A DNA stretch of 64,000 nucleotides from Kaistella polysaccharea (GCF_020410745.1 NZ_CP084528.1:930001-994000); one strand, 5' to 3'; positions 25,134 through 35,429 are shown, numbered from the stretch's first letter. The notes: a model not told the origin generated them from the letters alone. Made by a program: numbers and translations.

Positions 25134-25445
25134 ATGGCAGACCGAATTAAAACCTTCTCAGAATTCTACGAATTCTACCTTTCCGAACATCAAAAAATGT
25201 GGACACGCATTTTTCATTTTGCAGGAACGCTTCTTATATTTCTGGTTATATTTTATGTATTTCAATCGGGTAAAGAGCGATTTCTCTGGTACATCCCAAT
25301 CGTTGGATATGGAATGGCCTGGATCAGTCATGCCGTATTTGAAAAGAACAGGCCAGCAACCTTTAAATATCCTCTCTGGAGTTTCGTTTCAGATTTTAAA
25401 ATATTTTTTGAACTTCTGATTGGTAAACAAAAATTTAAATCATAG
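25134..25445 (+). CDS. DUF962/Mpo1-like membrane protein
   Basis: 103 residues with two membrane segments. Seen: FYEFYLSEHQKMWTRIFHFAG, WISHAVFEKNRPATFKYPLWSFVSDFKI, the His/Tyr-Pro-Leu-Trp pattern of the DUF962 (Mpo1) family. The yeast member is an iron-dependent 2-hydroxy fatty acid dioxygenase; bacterial members are uncharacterised. Follows the permease gene by 4 nt and is closed by a terminator. Confidence 0.82.
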   Translation: MADRIKTFSEFYEFYLSEHQKMWTRIFHFAGTLLIFLVIFYVFQSGKERFLWYIPIVGYGMAWISHAVFEKNRPATFKYPLWSFVSDFKIFFELLIGKQKFKS

Positions 25446-25450
25446 TAAAT

Positions 25451-25473
25451 GCCCGACTTTAATCGGGCTTTTT
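25451..25473 (+). terminator. Rho-independent terminator after DUF962 gene
   Basis: GCCCGA-CTTTAA-TCGGGC followed by TTTTTC; 6-bp GC-rich stem right after the stop codon. Confidence 0.85.
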
Positions 25474-25602
25474 CATTTCACTTGATCAGTATGCAAATAT
25501 AATCCTGCCAGCGCTTGGTAGACTACTTCTTCGATATTATATCAATTTTTGATGTTTCTGTAACTAATTTATTTCCTTTTAACATACTATACTTCCGAAA
25601 AT

Positions 25603-25632
25603 AAAAAAAGCCAACTTCGAAAAGTTGGCTTT
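25603..25632 (-). terminator. Rho-independent terminator after the SPFH gene
   Basis: An 11-bp stem AAAGCCAACTT/AAGTTGGCTTT with a 4-nt loop; on the minus strand a T run follows. It lies 22 nt after the stop of the SPFH gene. Confidence 0.87.
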
Positions 25633-25653
25633 AGATTTACTGATAAAGGTAAT

Positions 25654-26547
25654 TTACTTGATATGTTCCATTTGCTGTGTTGCAGCCATAGAAACCATTA
25701 AATCATTTAATAAAGTACTTGCAGAATTCGGTGAATTTGGCAATAAAACCAAACTGCTCTTATTGGTTGCACCAATTGCCTGAAGCGTATCATAATGCTG
25801 AGTTACAACGATTAATGCAGATGCCTCCTGTGCATTAATATTGGCTTCGTTCAACATTTTTACAGATTCTACCAAACCAGCTGCGATTTCTCTTCGTTGA
25901 TCGGCAATACCTTGTCCCTGTAATTTTTTAGATTCTGCTTCTGCTTTCGCTACGGCTACAATTCTAATTTTTTGTGCTTCAGATTCGTACTCAGCGGCAG
26001 TTTTTTCCCGTTCTGCAGCATTAATTCTGTTCATGGCATGTTTTACCTGCTCATCAGGATCGATATCGGTTACCAGGGCTTTGATGATATCGTAACCATA
26101 ACTTTGCATCGCTTCCTGCAGTTCTCCTTTTACAGCTATTGCTACGTCATCTTTTCTTACAAATACATCGTCCAGTTTTAACTTCGGAACTTCTGCACGA
26201 ACAACGTCAAAAACATAAGAAGTAATCTGGTTTTCTGGATTTTCTAATCGGTAAAAAGAATCTGCAACTTGTGAAGCGATAACTTGGTATTGTACGGAAA
26301 CTTTCATTCTAATGAATACGTTATCTAAAGTTTTAGTGTCGATAATTACATCCAACTGCTGAATTCTCAGGTTCATGCGTTTTGCAACCTGATCGAGAAA
26401 CGGAATTTTTAAATGTAAACCCGATTGGCGTACAATATGAAATTTTCCTAAACGCTCTACTATAGCTGCTGTTGCTTGCTTTACCGTAAAAAAGGAGGCA
26501 AATAAAACAACAAGGGCGATGAAGATAATAATTCCTAAATAAGTCAT
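25654..26547 (-). CDS. SPFH/band 7 membrane protein (stomatin/QmcA-like)
   Basis: 297 residues. One N-terminal membrane helix (residues 4-24), then a band-7 domain (TVKQATAAIVERLGKFHIV through DIDPDEQVKHAMNRINAAER), then a coiled coil rich in Ala/Glu (ESEAQKIRIVAVAKAEAESK) and a C-terminal hydrophobic end. It forms large ring assemblies on the membrane and is linked to membrane-protease control. No NfeD partner gene is adjacent. It lies 68 nt downstream of the dGTPase gene, same strand. Confidence 0.9.
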   Translation of the reverse strand: MTYLGIIIFIALVVLFASFFTVKQATAAIVERLGKFHIVRQSGLHLKIPFLDQVAKRMNLRIQQLDVIIDTKTLDNVFIRMKVSVQYQVIASQVADSFYRLENPENQITSYVFDVVRAEVPKLKLDDVFVRKDDVAIAVKGELQEAMQSYGYDIIKALVTDIDPDEQVKHAMNRINAAEREKTAAEYESEAQKIRIVAVAKAEAESKKLQGQGIADQRREIAAGLVESVKMLNEANINAQEASALIVVTQHYDTLQAIGATNKSSLVLLPNSPNSASTLLNDLMVSMAATQQMEHIK

Positions 26548-26615
26548 TTCTATTTTTTTAATGGTTTATTAAAATCGTTTTGATTTTGGATAAAGATAAT
26601 TAAAATTTACCTCAT

Positions 26616-27971
26616 TTACATGGTCATTCCGATATCAATTCCCTTAATTTTTCGGTATAAATCGGTTGCAAAATTATCTGTCATTCCGGAAACAAAATCA
26701 AGCGCGCCCAAAACTTTTTGGTAGTCGGTACCATTCTCATATTGAAATTGTAGAGGCAAAAGTTTCAATGCCATTTTATCATACGATTTACGTTTAGATT
26801 TCTCCGTTAAAATTGGGGGAATAAAATGATTCAGCAATTCATACATCACATTATAGCCCGCATTTTCAATTTCGATTACCGCTTTGTGGCCGTAGATTTT
26901 TTGAATAGAGAAACTTTCAATTTCCTGAAGCGATGAGTTTTCATTCTTGAAAATATCCAGCAAAGCTTCGTCTAAACTTCCGTTTAAAATATCTTGGAAT
27001 CGGTCTTTATAAATCTCGATGGATTTATTAATGAGTGCGTTGATCACTTTCGCCCGTAAATAAGAAATGCGCTCGTTGGCGTTTGTCAAAATAGACAATT
27101 TATCTTCAACCCTTCTGGTATTTCCATTTTCAGATTTAATCAGATCGAAAAATAAATTTTCGCAATCCGAAGTCGATACAATTCCCAGACGGTGCGCATC
27201 CTCCATATCGATAATGTTGTAGCAAATGTCGTCAGCCGCTTCAACCAGCCAGACGAAGGGATGTCTCTTAAAAATGGTAGGTTCCTCACTTTCCTGGATC
27301 AGGTGTACTGCTTCAGCAATTTTCAAAAAAGTTTCTTTTTCGTTTTGGAAAAAACCGAACTTCTTGCGGTGAAGTTCACCTTTCTTCTTCGCAACCGCTT
27401 CACAAGGATATTTCGCAATGCTCGCTAATGTGGCATATGTTAATTGTGTTCCTCCCTCATCTTTTCCCGTTTGCTGATGGGTTAAAACACGGATAGCATT
27501 TGCATTTCCCTCAAAATTAACCAAATCTGCCCATTCTTTTTCATTGAATTTAGATTTTAAATCTTTTTCATTTTTGTCGAAATAACTAGCAATCGCATCT
27601 TCGCCGGAATGTCCGAAAGCTGGATTTCCTACGTCGTGACAAAGACAGGCTGCCGCAATGACATTCTGCAAATTGTGCTGATAGAAATTTTGCGCATTTT
27701 CATCCAATTCTTTTTGGAAATTATTAAAGATGAAATCACCCACCGAACTGCCCATACTTCTACCAACCGACGCAACTTCTAAGGAATGAGTCAGGCGGTT
27801 GTGCACAAAAACACTACCTGGAAGTGGAAAAACCTGCGTTTTATTTTGCAGTCTCCGAAATGAGGCAGAAAAAATAATGCGGTCGAAGTCACGTTGAAAA
27901 TCCGTGCGGGAAGCTATCGTTGCAGAGTGGTTTCCAGTGCGCTGATGCGTGTACAGTCTGTTTAAAATCAT
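26616..27971 (-). CDS. dgt: Deoxyguanosinetriphosphate triphosphohydrolase
   Basis: 451 residues of the HD superfamily. Metal ligands are seen: His62 in VHNRLTHSLEVAS, His112-Asp113 in CLCHDVGNPAFGHSGED and a later Asp in VEAADDICYNIIDMEDA. It hydrolyses dGTP (or other dNTPs) to the nucleoside and triphosphate, adjusting nucleotide pools. Length fits the Dgt family. It starts 51 nt from a divergent lipoprotein gene, so promoters of both lie in that short gap. Confidence 0.92.
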   Translation of the reverse strand: MILNRLYTHQRTGNHSATIASRTDFQRDFDRIIFSASFRRLQNKTQVFPLPGSVFVHNRLTHSLEVASVGRSMGSSVGDFIFNNFQKELDENAQNFYQHNLQNVIAAACLCHDVGNPAFGHSGEDAIASYFDKNEKDLKSKFNEKEWADLVNFEGNANAIRVLTHQQTGKDEGGTQLTYATLASIAKYPCEAVAKKKGELHRKKFGFFQNEKETFLKIAEAVHLIQESEEPTIFKRHPFVWLVEAADDICYNIIDMEDAHRLGIVSTSDCENLFFDLIKSENGNTRRVEDKLSILTNANERISYLRAKVINALINKSIEIYKDRFQDILNGSLDEALLDIFKNENSSLQEIESFSIQKIYGHKAVIEIENAGYNVMYELLNHFIPPILTEKSKRKSYDKMALKLLPLQFQYENGTDYQKVLGALDFVSGMTDNFATDLYRKIKGIDIGMTM

Positions 27972-28022
27972 AATGGTATCCCAAAAATAAGTCTTAAATT
28001 TAAGTAATAAAAAGTTTTTAGA

Positions 28023-29120
28023 ATGAAAGTTTATTATTTAGTCTTCGCAATGCTGCTTATCGGTTGTAACGATAAATCCAAAACCGATCAAAAAATTACC
28101 AAAACTACGGAAGACCAATGTTTTATTCTCAACGAAGGAATTAATTTTGATGAAAGGGTGAAACCTGCAGCTGTACCTACGAAAGAAGATATTCTTAAAA
28201 CAATGCCTGCTCATATCAAGATCACGTCGCTGCCAGAATTTACATCTTTCAACTACGATCAGAAAAATACCGAAGAACTTCAGGCGAAAGAAAAAACTTA
28301 TTTCGCGAGTACTGAATATCAAAATAAGTATAAAGAGATCATCCAGGTTTTACCAGACTTTCAGTTTCTTTCTGAACAGGAAAACTACACTTTGGCCAAA
28401 AATAAATATGGACTTTGGATCATTGAAAAAATAAATGAAGAATACAAACCTTATTTTTTAGGCTTAACCCAAAATATCTATCTTCCCGAAGTATACGGAA
28501 AAGACCAGAAATTTATTGCTGAAAATCAGTTTGTAATGAAGGGAAGTGTCGTAGATATTCAGCGATTATCTCGAGTGCCCATGTTGCCAAAATATGAAGT
28601 CATCAAAGACGGTGTACAATTCACCATTAATTTAGACGAGGTGAGAAAAGATACCGATCAAGATGGTTTTAATGATTTATTTGAAAACTTTATCGGTCTA
28701 AATCCAGATTTAGCGGACACGGATGGCGACGGAATTTCAGACTTTGAAGATTCAAATCCACGCTATAAAACAGGAAGTGAAAGTTTTACTTCGATGTATG
28801 AAACGTTGGTGGATCATGGCTCTGGGCAAACATCGTATTCTTTCGTGGAAATTTTAACAGATTGTCCTTACTTTCAGGAAATTAACACAAACAATATAAA
28901 AGTTTTGGTCTACAATACAGAAGAAAAAATTCCTTTGAAAGATGATGTGCTCGATCACTTCTTCCCGAAAAAGTACAGTAAAATGAAGAAATATAAAAAT
29001 TATGACGATGTATATTTTACAGATTTTTCAGATGAAACGGGTGACGGAACTATTTCAGCACAAATGAAAAATGGCAAATGGCAATTTGATAAAAAATATA
29101 CCGTGACTTTTGGAATGTAA
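28023..29120 (+). CDS. Lipoprotein with calcium-binding thrombospondin type 3 repeats
   Basis: 365 residues. Signal peptide with lipobox LLIGC (Cys at about residue 15), so anchored by lipid. A central stretch holds Asp-rich loops DTDQDGFNDLFEN and DTDGDGISDFEDSNP (about residues 215-247), the thrombospondin type 3/EF-hand-like calcium-binding pattern often found in Bacteroidota outer-membrane proteins. The flanking parts are not recognised. Single gene, closed by a terminator that also serves gcvP on the other strand. Confidence 0.75.
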   Translation: MKVYYLVFAMLLIGCNDKSKTDQKITKTTEDQCFILNEGINFDERVKPAAVPTKEDILKTMPAHIKITSLPEFTSFNYDQKNTEELQAKEKTYFASTEYQNKYKEIIQVLPDFQFLSEQENYTLAKNKYGLWIIEKINEEYKPYFLGLTQNIYLPEVYGKDQKFIAENQFVMKGSVVDIQRLSRVPMLPKYEVIKDGVQFTINLDEVRKDTDQDGFNDLFENFIGLNPDLADTDGDGISDFEDSNPRYKTGSESFTSMYETLVDHGSGQTSYSFVEILTDCPYFQEINTNNIKVLVYNTEEKIPLKDDVLDHFFPKKYSKMKKYKNYDDVYFTDFSDETGDGTISAQMKNGKWQFDKKYTVTFGM

Positions 29121-29160
29121 AATATTTGATAGAACGTAATTAATTAACAGTGACAGAAAT

Positions 29161-29196
29161 AAAAAAAATTCCCGAACATTTGTTCAGGAATTTTTT
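29161..29196. terminator. Bidirectional terminator between the lipoprotein gene and gcvP
   Basis: AAAAAAATTCC and GGAATTTTTTT pair outside GAACA/TGTTC with one C-A mismatch between them. A runs and T runs at the two ends let it work in both directions. Confidence 0.75.
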
Positions 29197-29217
29197 TAAG
29201 AATAAATGTACTATAGG

Positions 29218-32076
29218 TTACATATAACTTTCAATTGGTGCACAGGTACAAATCAAATTACGATCACCATACGCTTCGTCAACCCGGGAAACCGACGCGA
29301 AGAATTTGTGCTCGCGAACCCAATCTAGAGGATAGGCAGCTTTCTCGCGACTGTAAGGTTTATCCCAAGAATCAGAAATTACGATCTGCTCTGTATGCGG
29401 TGCGTTTTTCAACACATTATTGGTCATATCTTCATTCCCTTCTACAATCTCATCAATTTCTCTTTTAATGGAAATCAGCGCTTCTGCAAAACGGTCTAAC
29501 TCAGCTTTACTTTCAGATTCTGTAGGTTCGATCATCAACGTTCCAGCCACAGGAAAACTCACTGTTGGCGCGTGATAACCGTAATCCATCAATCGTTTGG
29601 CGACATCAGCAACTTCAATTCCAAACGCTTTAAACTGGCGGAAATCTACAATACACTCATGCGCAACCCGACCTTTTCGGTTGGAATAAAGAATTGGAAA
29701 ATGCTCCCCCAAAACTTCTTTTATATAATTGGCATTAAGAATCGCATATTCGGTTGCTTTTTTCAGACCGTCGGTACCCAACATTTTGATGTATGCATAG
29801 GAAATATTCAGGACCAAAGAAGAACCGTACGGTGCGCCAGAAATTGCATCAATAGACGCGCTACCACCTGTTTTAATATTTGGATTGCTCGGTAAAAACT
29901 TAACCAAATGTTCGGCAACGCAAATCGGGCCAACTCCAGGACCACCACCACCATGTGGAATCGCAAATGTTTTATGTAAATTTAAATGGCATACATCGGC
30001 GCCGATATTTCCGGGCGAAGTATAACCCACCTGCGCATTCATATTCGCGCCATCCATATAAATTTGGCCACCATGTTGGTGAATCAAATCTGTAATTTCC
30101 TTAATATTATCATCAAAAAAACCATAAGTTGACGGATAGGTAATCATTACCGCTGACAAATTATCACTGTGTTGTTCAGCTTTTGCTTTTAAATCATCAA
30201 AATCAATTTCTCCATTTTCAAGATTTTTTACGACAACCACTTTCATACCTGCAATCACCGCGGAGGCTGGATTTGTGCCATGCGCGGACTGCGGAATCAA
30301 AACAATGTTTCGATGACTTTCACCACGTGATTTATGATATTCCCGAATAACCATTAATCCTGCATATTCTCCTTGTGCTCCTGAGTTAGGCTGCAAAGAA
30401 GTTCCTGCAAACCCGGTAATTTCTGCTAAATCTTTCTCTAATTCTGCAATTAATATTTGGTAACCTCCAGCTTGATCTATTGGCACAAATGGATGTACAC
30501 TTCCCCATTCTGCCCAAGAAAGAGGAAGCATTTGCGTTGCAGCGTTCAGTTTCATGGTACAAGATCCCAAGGAGATCATAGATTGCGTCAGGGAAAGATC
30601 CTTTTTTTCCAAACGCTTAATATAACGCATGAGTTCCGTTTCTGTGTGATATTTATTGAATACTTCTTCCTGCAAAATTGCATCAGTTCTTAAAAATTCT
30701 TCTGGAATCTGAACCTCTTCTTTAAAACTTAATTTAAAACTTTGAGATCCTAAAAAGTCTGAGAAAGCATCAAATAAGTATTGAACTTTAGAAGCTGTGG
30801 AAGTTTCATTTAAAGAAACACTTACAATTCCATCTGAAAAATAATTAAGGTTGATTTTTCTATCGAGCATCAAACGCATTAATTTTGCTTTTTCGGCTTC
30901 CTCCATTCTGAATTTTACGGTATCAAAAATAGGTTCATCTACGATGTCATATCCTAAAGTTTTTAAACCATTATGTAACGCAACTGCTTTAAAATGAATC
31001 TGTTCGGCAATAAAATTCAATCCGTTCGGACCGTGATAAACAGCATACATTCCTGCCATTACGGCTAGTAAAACTTGCGCTGTGCAAATATTGGAAGTTG
31101 CCTTTTCTCTTTTAATGTGTTGTTCACGCGTTTGCAAGGCCATTCGCAAAGCACGTTTTCCATATGCATCTTGGGAAACACCGATGATACGACCTGGAAG
31201 ATCTCTTTTATATTCCTCTTTACAAGCGAAAAATGCTGCGTGAGGACCGCCATATCCCATTGGAATTCCAAAACGTTGTGTAGTTCCGACCGCACAATCT
31301 GCACCCATATCTGCGGGTGATTTCAGTTTTACCAACGCCATTGGATCACAAGCTACAACCACCTGCAATTCTAAATTTTTGTATGAATGAATCACTTCCG
31401 AATAATCGATGATAATTCCATTTTTTCCGGGATATTGCAGAATAGCTCCAAAATAGGACTCATCGAGCTTTTCAGTTTCGTAATTTCCTACCACAACTTC
31501 AATCCCTAAACCTTCTGCTTTCGTTTTTAATACGGCAACAGTTTGAGGAAATACAAGGTCAGATACAAAAAATTTCTGTGCGCTTCCTTTTTTCTGGGTT
31601 TTTGTTCTGCTTTCAAAGAACATGTGCATGGCTTCAGCTGCAGCAGTAGATTCATCAAGAAGCGAAGCATTTGCTAATTTAAATCCTGTTAAATCACAAA
31701 CCACGGTCTGGAAATTTAACAAAGCTTCCAAACGACCTTGTGCAATTTCTGCCTGATAAGGAGTGTATGCGGTGTACCAAGATGGATTTTCGAGAATATT
31801 ACGTTGGATGACACTTGGTAATATGGTATTGTTATAACCAAAACCGATATAATTGTCAAACATTAAATTTTTTGCGGCCAATTCTTTGGAGTGCGCCAAC
31901 ATCTCGTATTCCGACAACGCCTCGGAAATTGAAAGATCTTCTTGCAAGCGAATATTATCCGGAATCGTCTGACCAATGAGTTCGTCCATATCTGCAACGC
32001 CAATACGGTCTAGCATTGCCTGCTGATCAGCTTTGTTCATGGAGATGTGCCGGTTTACAAATTGTGTAGTGTTCAT
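29218..32076 (-). CDS. gcvP: Glycine dehydrogenase (decarboxylating), P-protein
   Basis: 952 residues, the length of the fused (alpha plus beta) P-protein. Seen: an N-terminal domain with [20 protein letters not shown] and a C-terminal PLP domain with [19 protein letters not shown], where the Lys in NLHKTF binds PLP. It decarboxylates glycine and passes the aminomethyl group to the lipoyl H-protein. No gcvT or gcvH gene is in the window, so the cleavage system is dispersed. The 145-bp spacer upstream leads to a divergent small gene. Confidence 0.95.
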   Translation of the reverse strand: MNTTQFVNRHISMNKADQQAMLDRIGVADMDELIGQTIPDNIRLQEDLSISEALSEYEMLAHSKELAAKNLMFDNYIGFGYNNTILPSVIQRNILENPSWYTAYTPYQAEIAQGRLEALLNFQTVVCDLTGFKLANASLLDESTAAAEAMHMFFESRTKTQKKGSAQKFFVSDLVFPQTVAVLKTKAEGLGIEVVVGNYETEKLDESYFGAILQYPGKNGIIIDYSEVIHSYKNLELQVVVACDPMALVKLKSPADMGADCAVGTTQRFGIPMGYGGPHAAFFACKEEYKRDLPGRIIGVSQDAYGKRALRMALQTREQHIKREKATSNICTAQVLLAVMAGMYAVYHGPNGLNFIAEQIHFKAVALHNGLKTLGYDIVDEPIFDTVKFRMEEAEKAKLMRLMLDRKINLNYFSDGIVSVSLNETSTASKVQYLFDAFSDFLGSQSFKLSFKEEVQIPEEFLRTDAILQEEVFNKYHTETELMRYIKRLEKKDLSLTQSMISLGSCTMKLNAATQMLPLSWAEWGSVHPFVPIDQAGGYQILIAELEKDLAEITGFAGTSLQPNSGAQGEYAGLMVIREYHKSRGESHRNIVLIPQSAHGTNPASAVIAGMKVVVVKNLENGEIDFDDLKAKAEQHSDNLSAVMITYPSTYGFFDDNIKEITDLIHQHGGQIYMDGANMNAQVGYTSPGNIGADVCHLNLHKTFAIPHGGGGPGVGPICVAEHLVKFLPSNPNIKTGGSASIDAISGAPYGSSLVLNISYAYIKMLGTDGLKKATEYAILNANYIKEVLGEHFPILYSNRKGRVAHECIVDFRQFKAFGIEVADVAKRLMDYGYHAPTVSFPVAGTLMIEPTESESKAELDRFAEALISIKREIDEIVEGNEDMTNNVLKNAPHTEQIVISDSWDKPYSREKAAYPLDWVREHKFFASVSRVDEAYGDRNLICTCAPIESYM

Positions 32077-32186
32077 ATATTTTTACTAGATTTTTCTGAA
32101 ATAAAGGTTTGTAAAAATACGAATATTTGAGCAACATGCCAATTGATAATTCTCAGGTTCTGCGAATTTCTAATTTTAATTATTAT

Positions 32187-32217
32187 TTTGAATTAGTCTA
32201 AATAAGTTTTATATTTG
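32187..32217 (+). promoter_or_regulatory. Bacteroidota-type promoter of a Cys-rich miniprotein
   Basis: TTTG (32187-32190), 19-nt spacer, TATATTTG (32210-32217): a very good match to the Bacteroidota primary sigma consensus. The -7 element ends only 4 nt before the ATG at 32222, so transcription probably starts at or within a few bases of the start codon. Confidence 0.7.
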
Positions 32218-32221
32218 CATC

Positions 32222-32374
32222 ATGAACGGTCAAATTATTCCCTTTAAAATCGCTCCTCTACTATCGATAGGTGGTAGAAAGGAAGAATTAATGTGTGGTA
32301 AGAAAAACTGCTGCAAAAAATTTAAGAAAGGAAAACGCTGTAAAAAATGCCCTGGTAGACTTAAAATGGTCTAG
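32222..32374 (+). CDS. Small basic Cys-rich protein
   Basis: 50 residues. The N-terminal half is MNGQIIPFKIAPLLSIG; the C-terminal half is dense in Lys and Cys: MCGKKNCCKKFKKGK then RCKKCPG, giving five Cys in a CxxxxxCC...CxxC pattern that could bind a metal or nucleic acid. It lies alone between divergent gcvP and a convergent J-domain gene, and a near-consensus promoter precedes it. An internal ATG (32291) with AAGGAAG upstream could instead start a 27-residue form holding all the Cys. No function is recognised; that it is a real gene is inferred from promoter and composition. Confidence 0.6.
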   Translation: MNGQIIPFKIAPLLSIGGRKEELMCGKKNCCKKFKKGKRCKKCPGRLKMV

Positions 32375-32402
32375 AGATTTTCGGTTCTCCTATTTTGATT
32401 TC

Positions 32403-33044
32403 TTAATTCTGCAACATTGCAGCTAGTGCAATTGCCAGAAATAAGAGGAGTAAAATAATTCTTACTGCGCGCGACATTCCTTGCGGATTAAGTCGCGTTT
32501 CTTTTTCAGGTTTGAATAAATTTTCAACATCACTTCGAAACTCCTCACTTTTATTTTCAAAGATTTCAGTAATCGTAATACCCTGAACAATAGTTTTATT
32601 TAACAGTGAATTGGTGACATGCAACAAAAGCTGAAACTGACCATTTTTAAATTCCGTGATTCGAATGACTTTCTCTCCATATCCTTTCTCTAAACCGAAT
32701 GGCAATACTTTAACAATATCAGCATTTTGTGTCTGCCAACTGATGATAATTTCTTCCCCTTTTTGAATGCGTACTTTATTAGTGGAAAATGATTTAATAA
32801 CGGGTGGCAAATTGGGTCTGTAACTTCTCTGTTGATGTCCCAAATTATCGTCATAAATCCTCCGCTTTTCTTTATCATTCAGCATTTCGTAGGCTTCCTG
32901 AATCTCCCGAAAGCGGTTTTCAAAAAAGTCATCGCCCGGATTTTTATCAGGATGATATTTTAAAGATAATTTACGGTAGGCTTTTTTGATGTCTTCTTCA
33001 GAGGCATTCTCTTCCACACCGAGAAAATAATAATAATTCTTCAT
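32403..33044 (-). CDS. J-domain protein with C-terminal membrane anchor
   Basis: 213 residues. An N-terminal J domain (residues 1-67) has the HPD motif at 31-33 in [10 protein letters not shown] middle beta-rich region (about 85-160: [20 protein letters not shown]) looks like an immunoglobulin-like domain, and a hydrophobic helix lies near the end ([16 protein letters not shown]). There is no Gly/Phe or zinc-finger region, so it is not DnaJ itself. It would recruit DnaK to the membrane. A TATTTTTG -7 element is seen on the minus strand at 33091-33084. Confidence 0.83.
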   Translation of the reverse strand: MKNYYYFLGVEENASEEDIKKAYRKLSLKYHPDKNPGDDFFENRFREIQEAYEMLNDKEKRRIYDDNLGHQQRSYRPNLPPVIKSFSTNKVRIQKGEEIIISWQTQNADIVKVLPFGLEKGYGEKVIRITEFKNGQFQLLLHVTNSLLNKTIVQGITITEIFENKSEEFRSDVENLFKPEKETRLNPQGMSRAVRIILLLLFLAIALAAMLQN

Positions 33045-33130
33045 TCAGTTTTTTAAGGCTGAGCCGCATTTAATATGCGTACGCAAAAATAGAACTTTTA
33101 TATTTTTTTGGCGGATGATTCAACTTTATT

Positions 33131-33595
33131 TTAAAGCGAGGGCAAATAAATACCGAAAAACCAGGTCCAGACAATGAGTATGATCTGCATGGGCAAACGC
33201 TCTTTGTAAAGATAATCCATTCCGGGACCGCTAAAGTCACCTTTAAATAAATTTACATTTTTTCGGGAAGAATTGATATTTGCAAAAAATACAAGAATTA
33301 AAAAAATAATTAAAAGAATTGCAGTCGTCACGCGCCAGGCTGGAAAGAGCAAACCAATTCCTGCGGCGATTTCAAGAATGCCTGTAAGATATACCAAAAA
33401 CATTTTTACGGGAAAGATATCTGGAATCATGAGCGCCATTCCTTTCTGATATTTAAAATGCGCCAATCCCGTGAAAATTATAAAAACAGCAAGTGCTAAA
33501 TTTCCGGAGAAGAGAAAATTCCAATTTCCTTCAATAATTTTAGTAATACCTAAACTTAGAACGAAAGTAACTGCGATGATGGAAAGTAGTTTCAT
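33131..33595 (-). CDS. DoxX-family membrane protein
   Basis: 154 residues with four to five hydrophobic helices (for example LALAVFIIFTGLAHF and GILEIAAGIGLLFP). The LEIAAGIGLLFP motif is typical of DoxX/DoxD-like proteins. Function in this branch is unknown; some are linked to redox stress. Its start follows the stop of the SRPBCC gene with no gap, so the two are translationally coupled. Confidence 0.75.
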   Translation of the reverse strand: MKLLSIIAVTFVLSLGITKIIEGNWNFLFSGNLALAVFIIFTGLAHFKYQKGMALMIPDIFPVKMFLVYLTGILEIAAGIGLLFPAWRVTTAILLIIFLILVFFANINSSRKNVNLFKGDFSGPGMDYLYKERLPMQIILIVWTWFFGIYLPSL

Positions 33596-34036
33596 CTAAC
33601 TTTCCGCAATTTTTTTCAAAAGCTCAAAACCTTTGTTGAAACCTGTATTCATTGCGTCCTGAAATACTTCGTTGGCATGAATGATTGCACGCAATTCTGT
33701 AGTATTTTCGTCTATAGCTCGCAAAAAATATTTTTCTTCTGCACCGCTCCACTGCTTTACATCACGACTTTCGGTATCTTCAATACCATTTTTTACAATT
33801 CCTAAATGACTGAAAATGACCTCATTCGGTTCATCCAAACTTACAATAGTGGAAACCATACCTTCGCCATTTTCATCTGTGAAATAAGTTTTCCCACCCA
33901 CTTTCCAGTCCGATTTCATTTGCGAACCTGATTGAAAAAATTGAGTCCACTGCGGATAGGTTTCTTCATTCCAGAGGAGATTCCAGACTTCCTGAATTGG
34001 TGAATTAATGTGTATTTCGTAGTCTAAAGTTTCCAT
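33596..34036 (-). CDS. SRPBCC/AHSA1-family protein
   Basis: 146 residues. Starts METLDYEIHINSPIQEVWNLL, the first strand and helix of the START/Bet v 1-like fold, and ends with the long C-terminal helix MNTGFNKGFELLKKIA. These proteins enclose a hydrophobic ligand cavity; the ligand here is unknown. It is the first gene of a pair with DoxX and belongs to a neighbourhood with two more SRPBCC genes and a VOC gene. Confidence 0.8.
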   Translation of the reverse strand: METLDYEIHINSPIQEVWNLLWNEETYPQWTQFFQSGSQMKSDWKVGGKTYFTDENGEGMVSTIVSLDEPNEVIFSHLGIVKNGIEDTESRDVKQWSGAEEKYFLRAIDENTTELRAIIHANEVFQDAMNTGFNKGFELLKKIAES

Positions 34037-34116
34037 AGGTTTTATATATTAGAGAATCAATAATTAATATTTTGAAAGCAAATTTTCCGCTTTGAAATAA
34101 CTTTAATAATGATCGG

Positions 34117-34980
34117 TTAAGAATCGTACGCTTTTTCTAAATCTGCAATGATAATTTTCTGCATTGTCATCATGGTTTTCATTACGTTCACTCCTCTCAT
34201 TTGATCATCACCATTCATTAATTCCAAGAGTTTTTTCGGCACAATCTGCCAACTCACGCCAAACTTATCTTTTAACCAGCCACACATCGATTCTCTGCCG
34301 CCATCTGCAGTTAGAGAATTCCAATAATGATCGGTTTCCTGCTGATTATCGGTCATAACGACAATTGAAATTCCTTCACTAAAGTCAAAATCGTGATCGT
34401 GCGAATTGTCCATACAATACATCGTATACCCATCTATCTCAAAATCTGCGTGCTGCACATTTTCGGGAATTTCGTGGGTTTCAGTTCCGACATTGTCGCC
34501 ATATTTTAAGACACCACCAATTTTAGAATTCGGGAAAATTCCCGTGTATAAATTCATGGCCTCCAAAGCTTTTCCGTTGTTCTGATGGATGAACATCAGC
34601 GTAGGAATAAGCCGTTGTTCACCAATATTTTCACTTAAATAAAGCTGCCAGGTTACGCCAAACTGATCTCGAACCCAACCATATAATTTTGACCATGCAT
34701 ATTCACCAAGATCCATTAATACCGATCCGTCGGCACTCAGTTTTTTCCAATAGCCTTGCAGTTCGTCTGCAGTCTCACACAAAACAGTAAAAGAAATGGA
34801 AGCATTTTTTTCGAACTGCGGTCCTGCATCAAGCAACATGAGTTTCTGACCAAATAATTCAATATTAAGTACCATTTGGGAATCGACAGTAATTTTACCA
34901 CCGAAGGTTTCACAGTAGAAATCTGCTGCGGCCTTTCCGTCTTCATTGAACCAAAGACAGGGAAATATATGATTTGTCAT
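34117..34980 (-). CDS. VOC/PhnB-like protein, two-domain
   Basis: 287 residues made of two similar halves, about 3-120 (IFPCLWFNEDGKAAADFYCE, FGVTWQLYLSE) and 128-275 (LIPTLMFIHQNNGKALEAMN, FGVSWQIVPKK). Each has the pattern of the PhnB/3-demethylubiquinone methyltransferase-like glyoxalase fold, annotated in many genomes without a proven activity. It lies 35 nt upstream of none but in line with SRPBCC genes on both sides, same strand. Substrate unknown. Confidence 0.8.
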   Translation of the reverse strand: MTNHIFPCLWFNEDGKAAADFYCETFGGKITVDSQMVLNIELFGQKLMLLDAGPQFEKNASISFTVLCETADELQGYWKKLSADGSVLMDLGEYAWSKLYGWVRDQFGVTWQLYLSENIGEQRLIPTLMFIHQNNGKALEAMNLYTGIFPNSKIGGVLKYGDNVGTETHEIPENVQHADFEIDGYTMYCMDNSHDHDFDFSEGISIVVMTDNQQETDHYWNSLTADGGRESMCGWLKDKFGVSWQIVPKKLLELMNGDDQMRGVNVMKTMMTMQKIIIADLEKAYDS

Positions 34981-35015
34981 TCTTTAAAAATATCTAGCGA
35001 AGTGAGAAATAAATA

Positions 35016-35429
35016 TTAATGATTCTCTACGTACTTATGAAAACGATCTAAAATGGCGTACCACCCAACACGCTGCATTTCCCTTGAATACTGAACTTCC
35101 GGTTCGAAGACTTCAATAATCTCTGTTGTATTTTCATCAATTTTACGGAAGAAAACTTCGATTTTTCTACCATCATCAAGTTGACTGCGAACGTACTCCA
35201 ACTCTTTAATTTCTTCAATAATTCCCGAAAAATTATAGCCGAAGGTTTTGTCTTTATATTCTAACCGATAATCAAATCGACCACCTTCATGAAAATCGAT
35301 CTCCGCTTTCGGGCAATGCCAATTTGTTGTGGTGTAATTCCACTTCACAATGTGCTTGGGCTGATAAAAAAAATCCCAGACTTTCTGTATAGGTTTTAAA
35401 ATGGTAATATTAATAGTAATGGGCTCCAT
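35016..35429 (-). CDS. SRPBCC-family protein, tandem paralogue 1
   Basis: 137 residues, Bet v 1-like fold of the AHSA1 type, beginning MEPITINITILKPIQKVWDFF and ending GWYAILDRFHKYVENH. It is clearly homologous to the gene next to it (35495-35908): same length, near-identical ends. The two share a 23-nt identical stretch at the end of the gene. Function unknown. Confidence 0.8.
   Translation of the reverse strand: MEPITINITILKPIQKVWDFFYQPKHIVKWNYTTTNWHCPKAEIDFHEGGRFDYRLEYKDKTFGYNFSGIIEEIKELEYVRSQLDDGRKIEVFFRKIDENTTEIIEVFEPEVQYSREMQRVGWYAILDRFHKYVENH

Noticed and set aside
29121-32221. Glycine riboswitch near gcvP
   Set aside because: No conserved aptamer-like core was recognised in the 145-bp upstream spacer or elsewhere around the gene.
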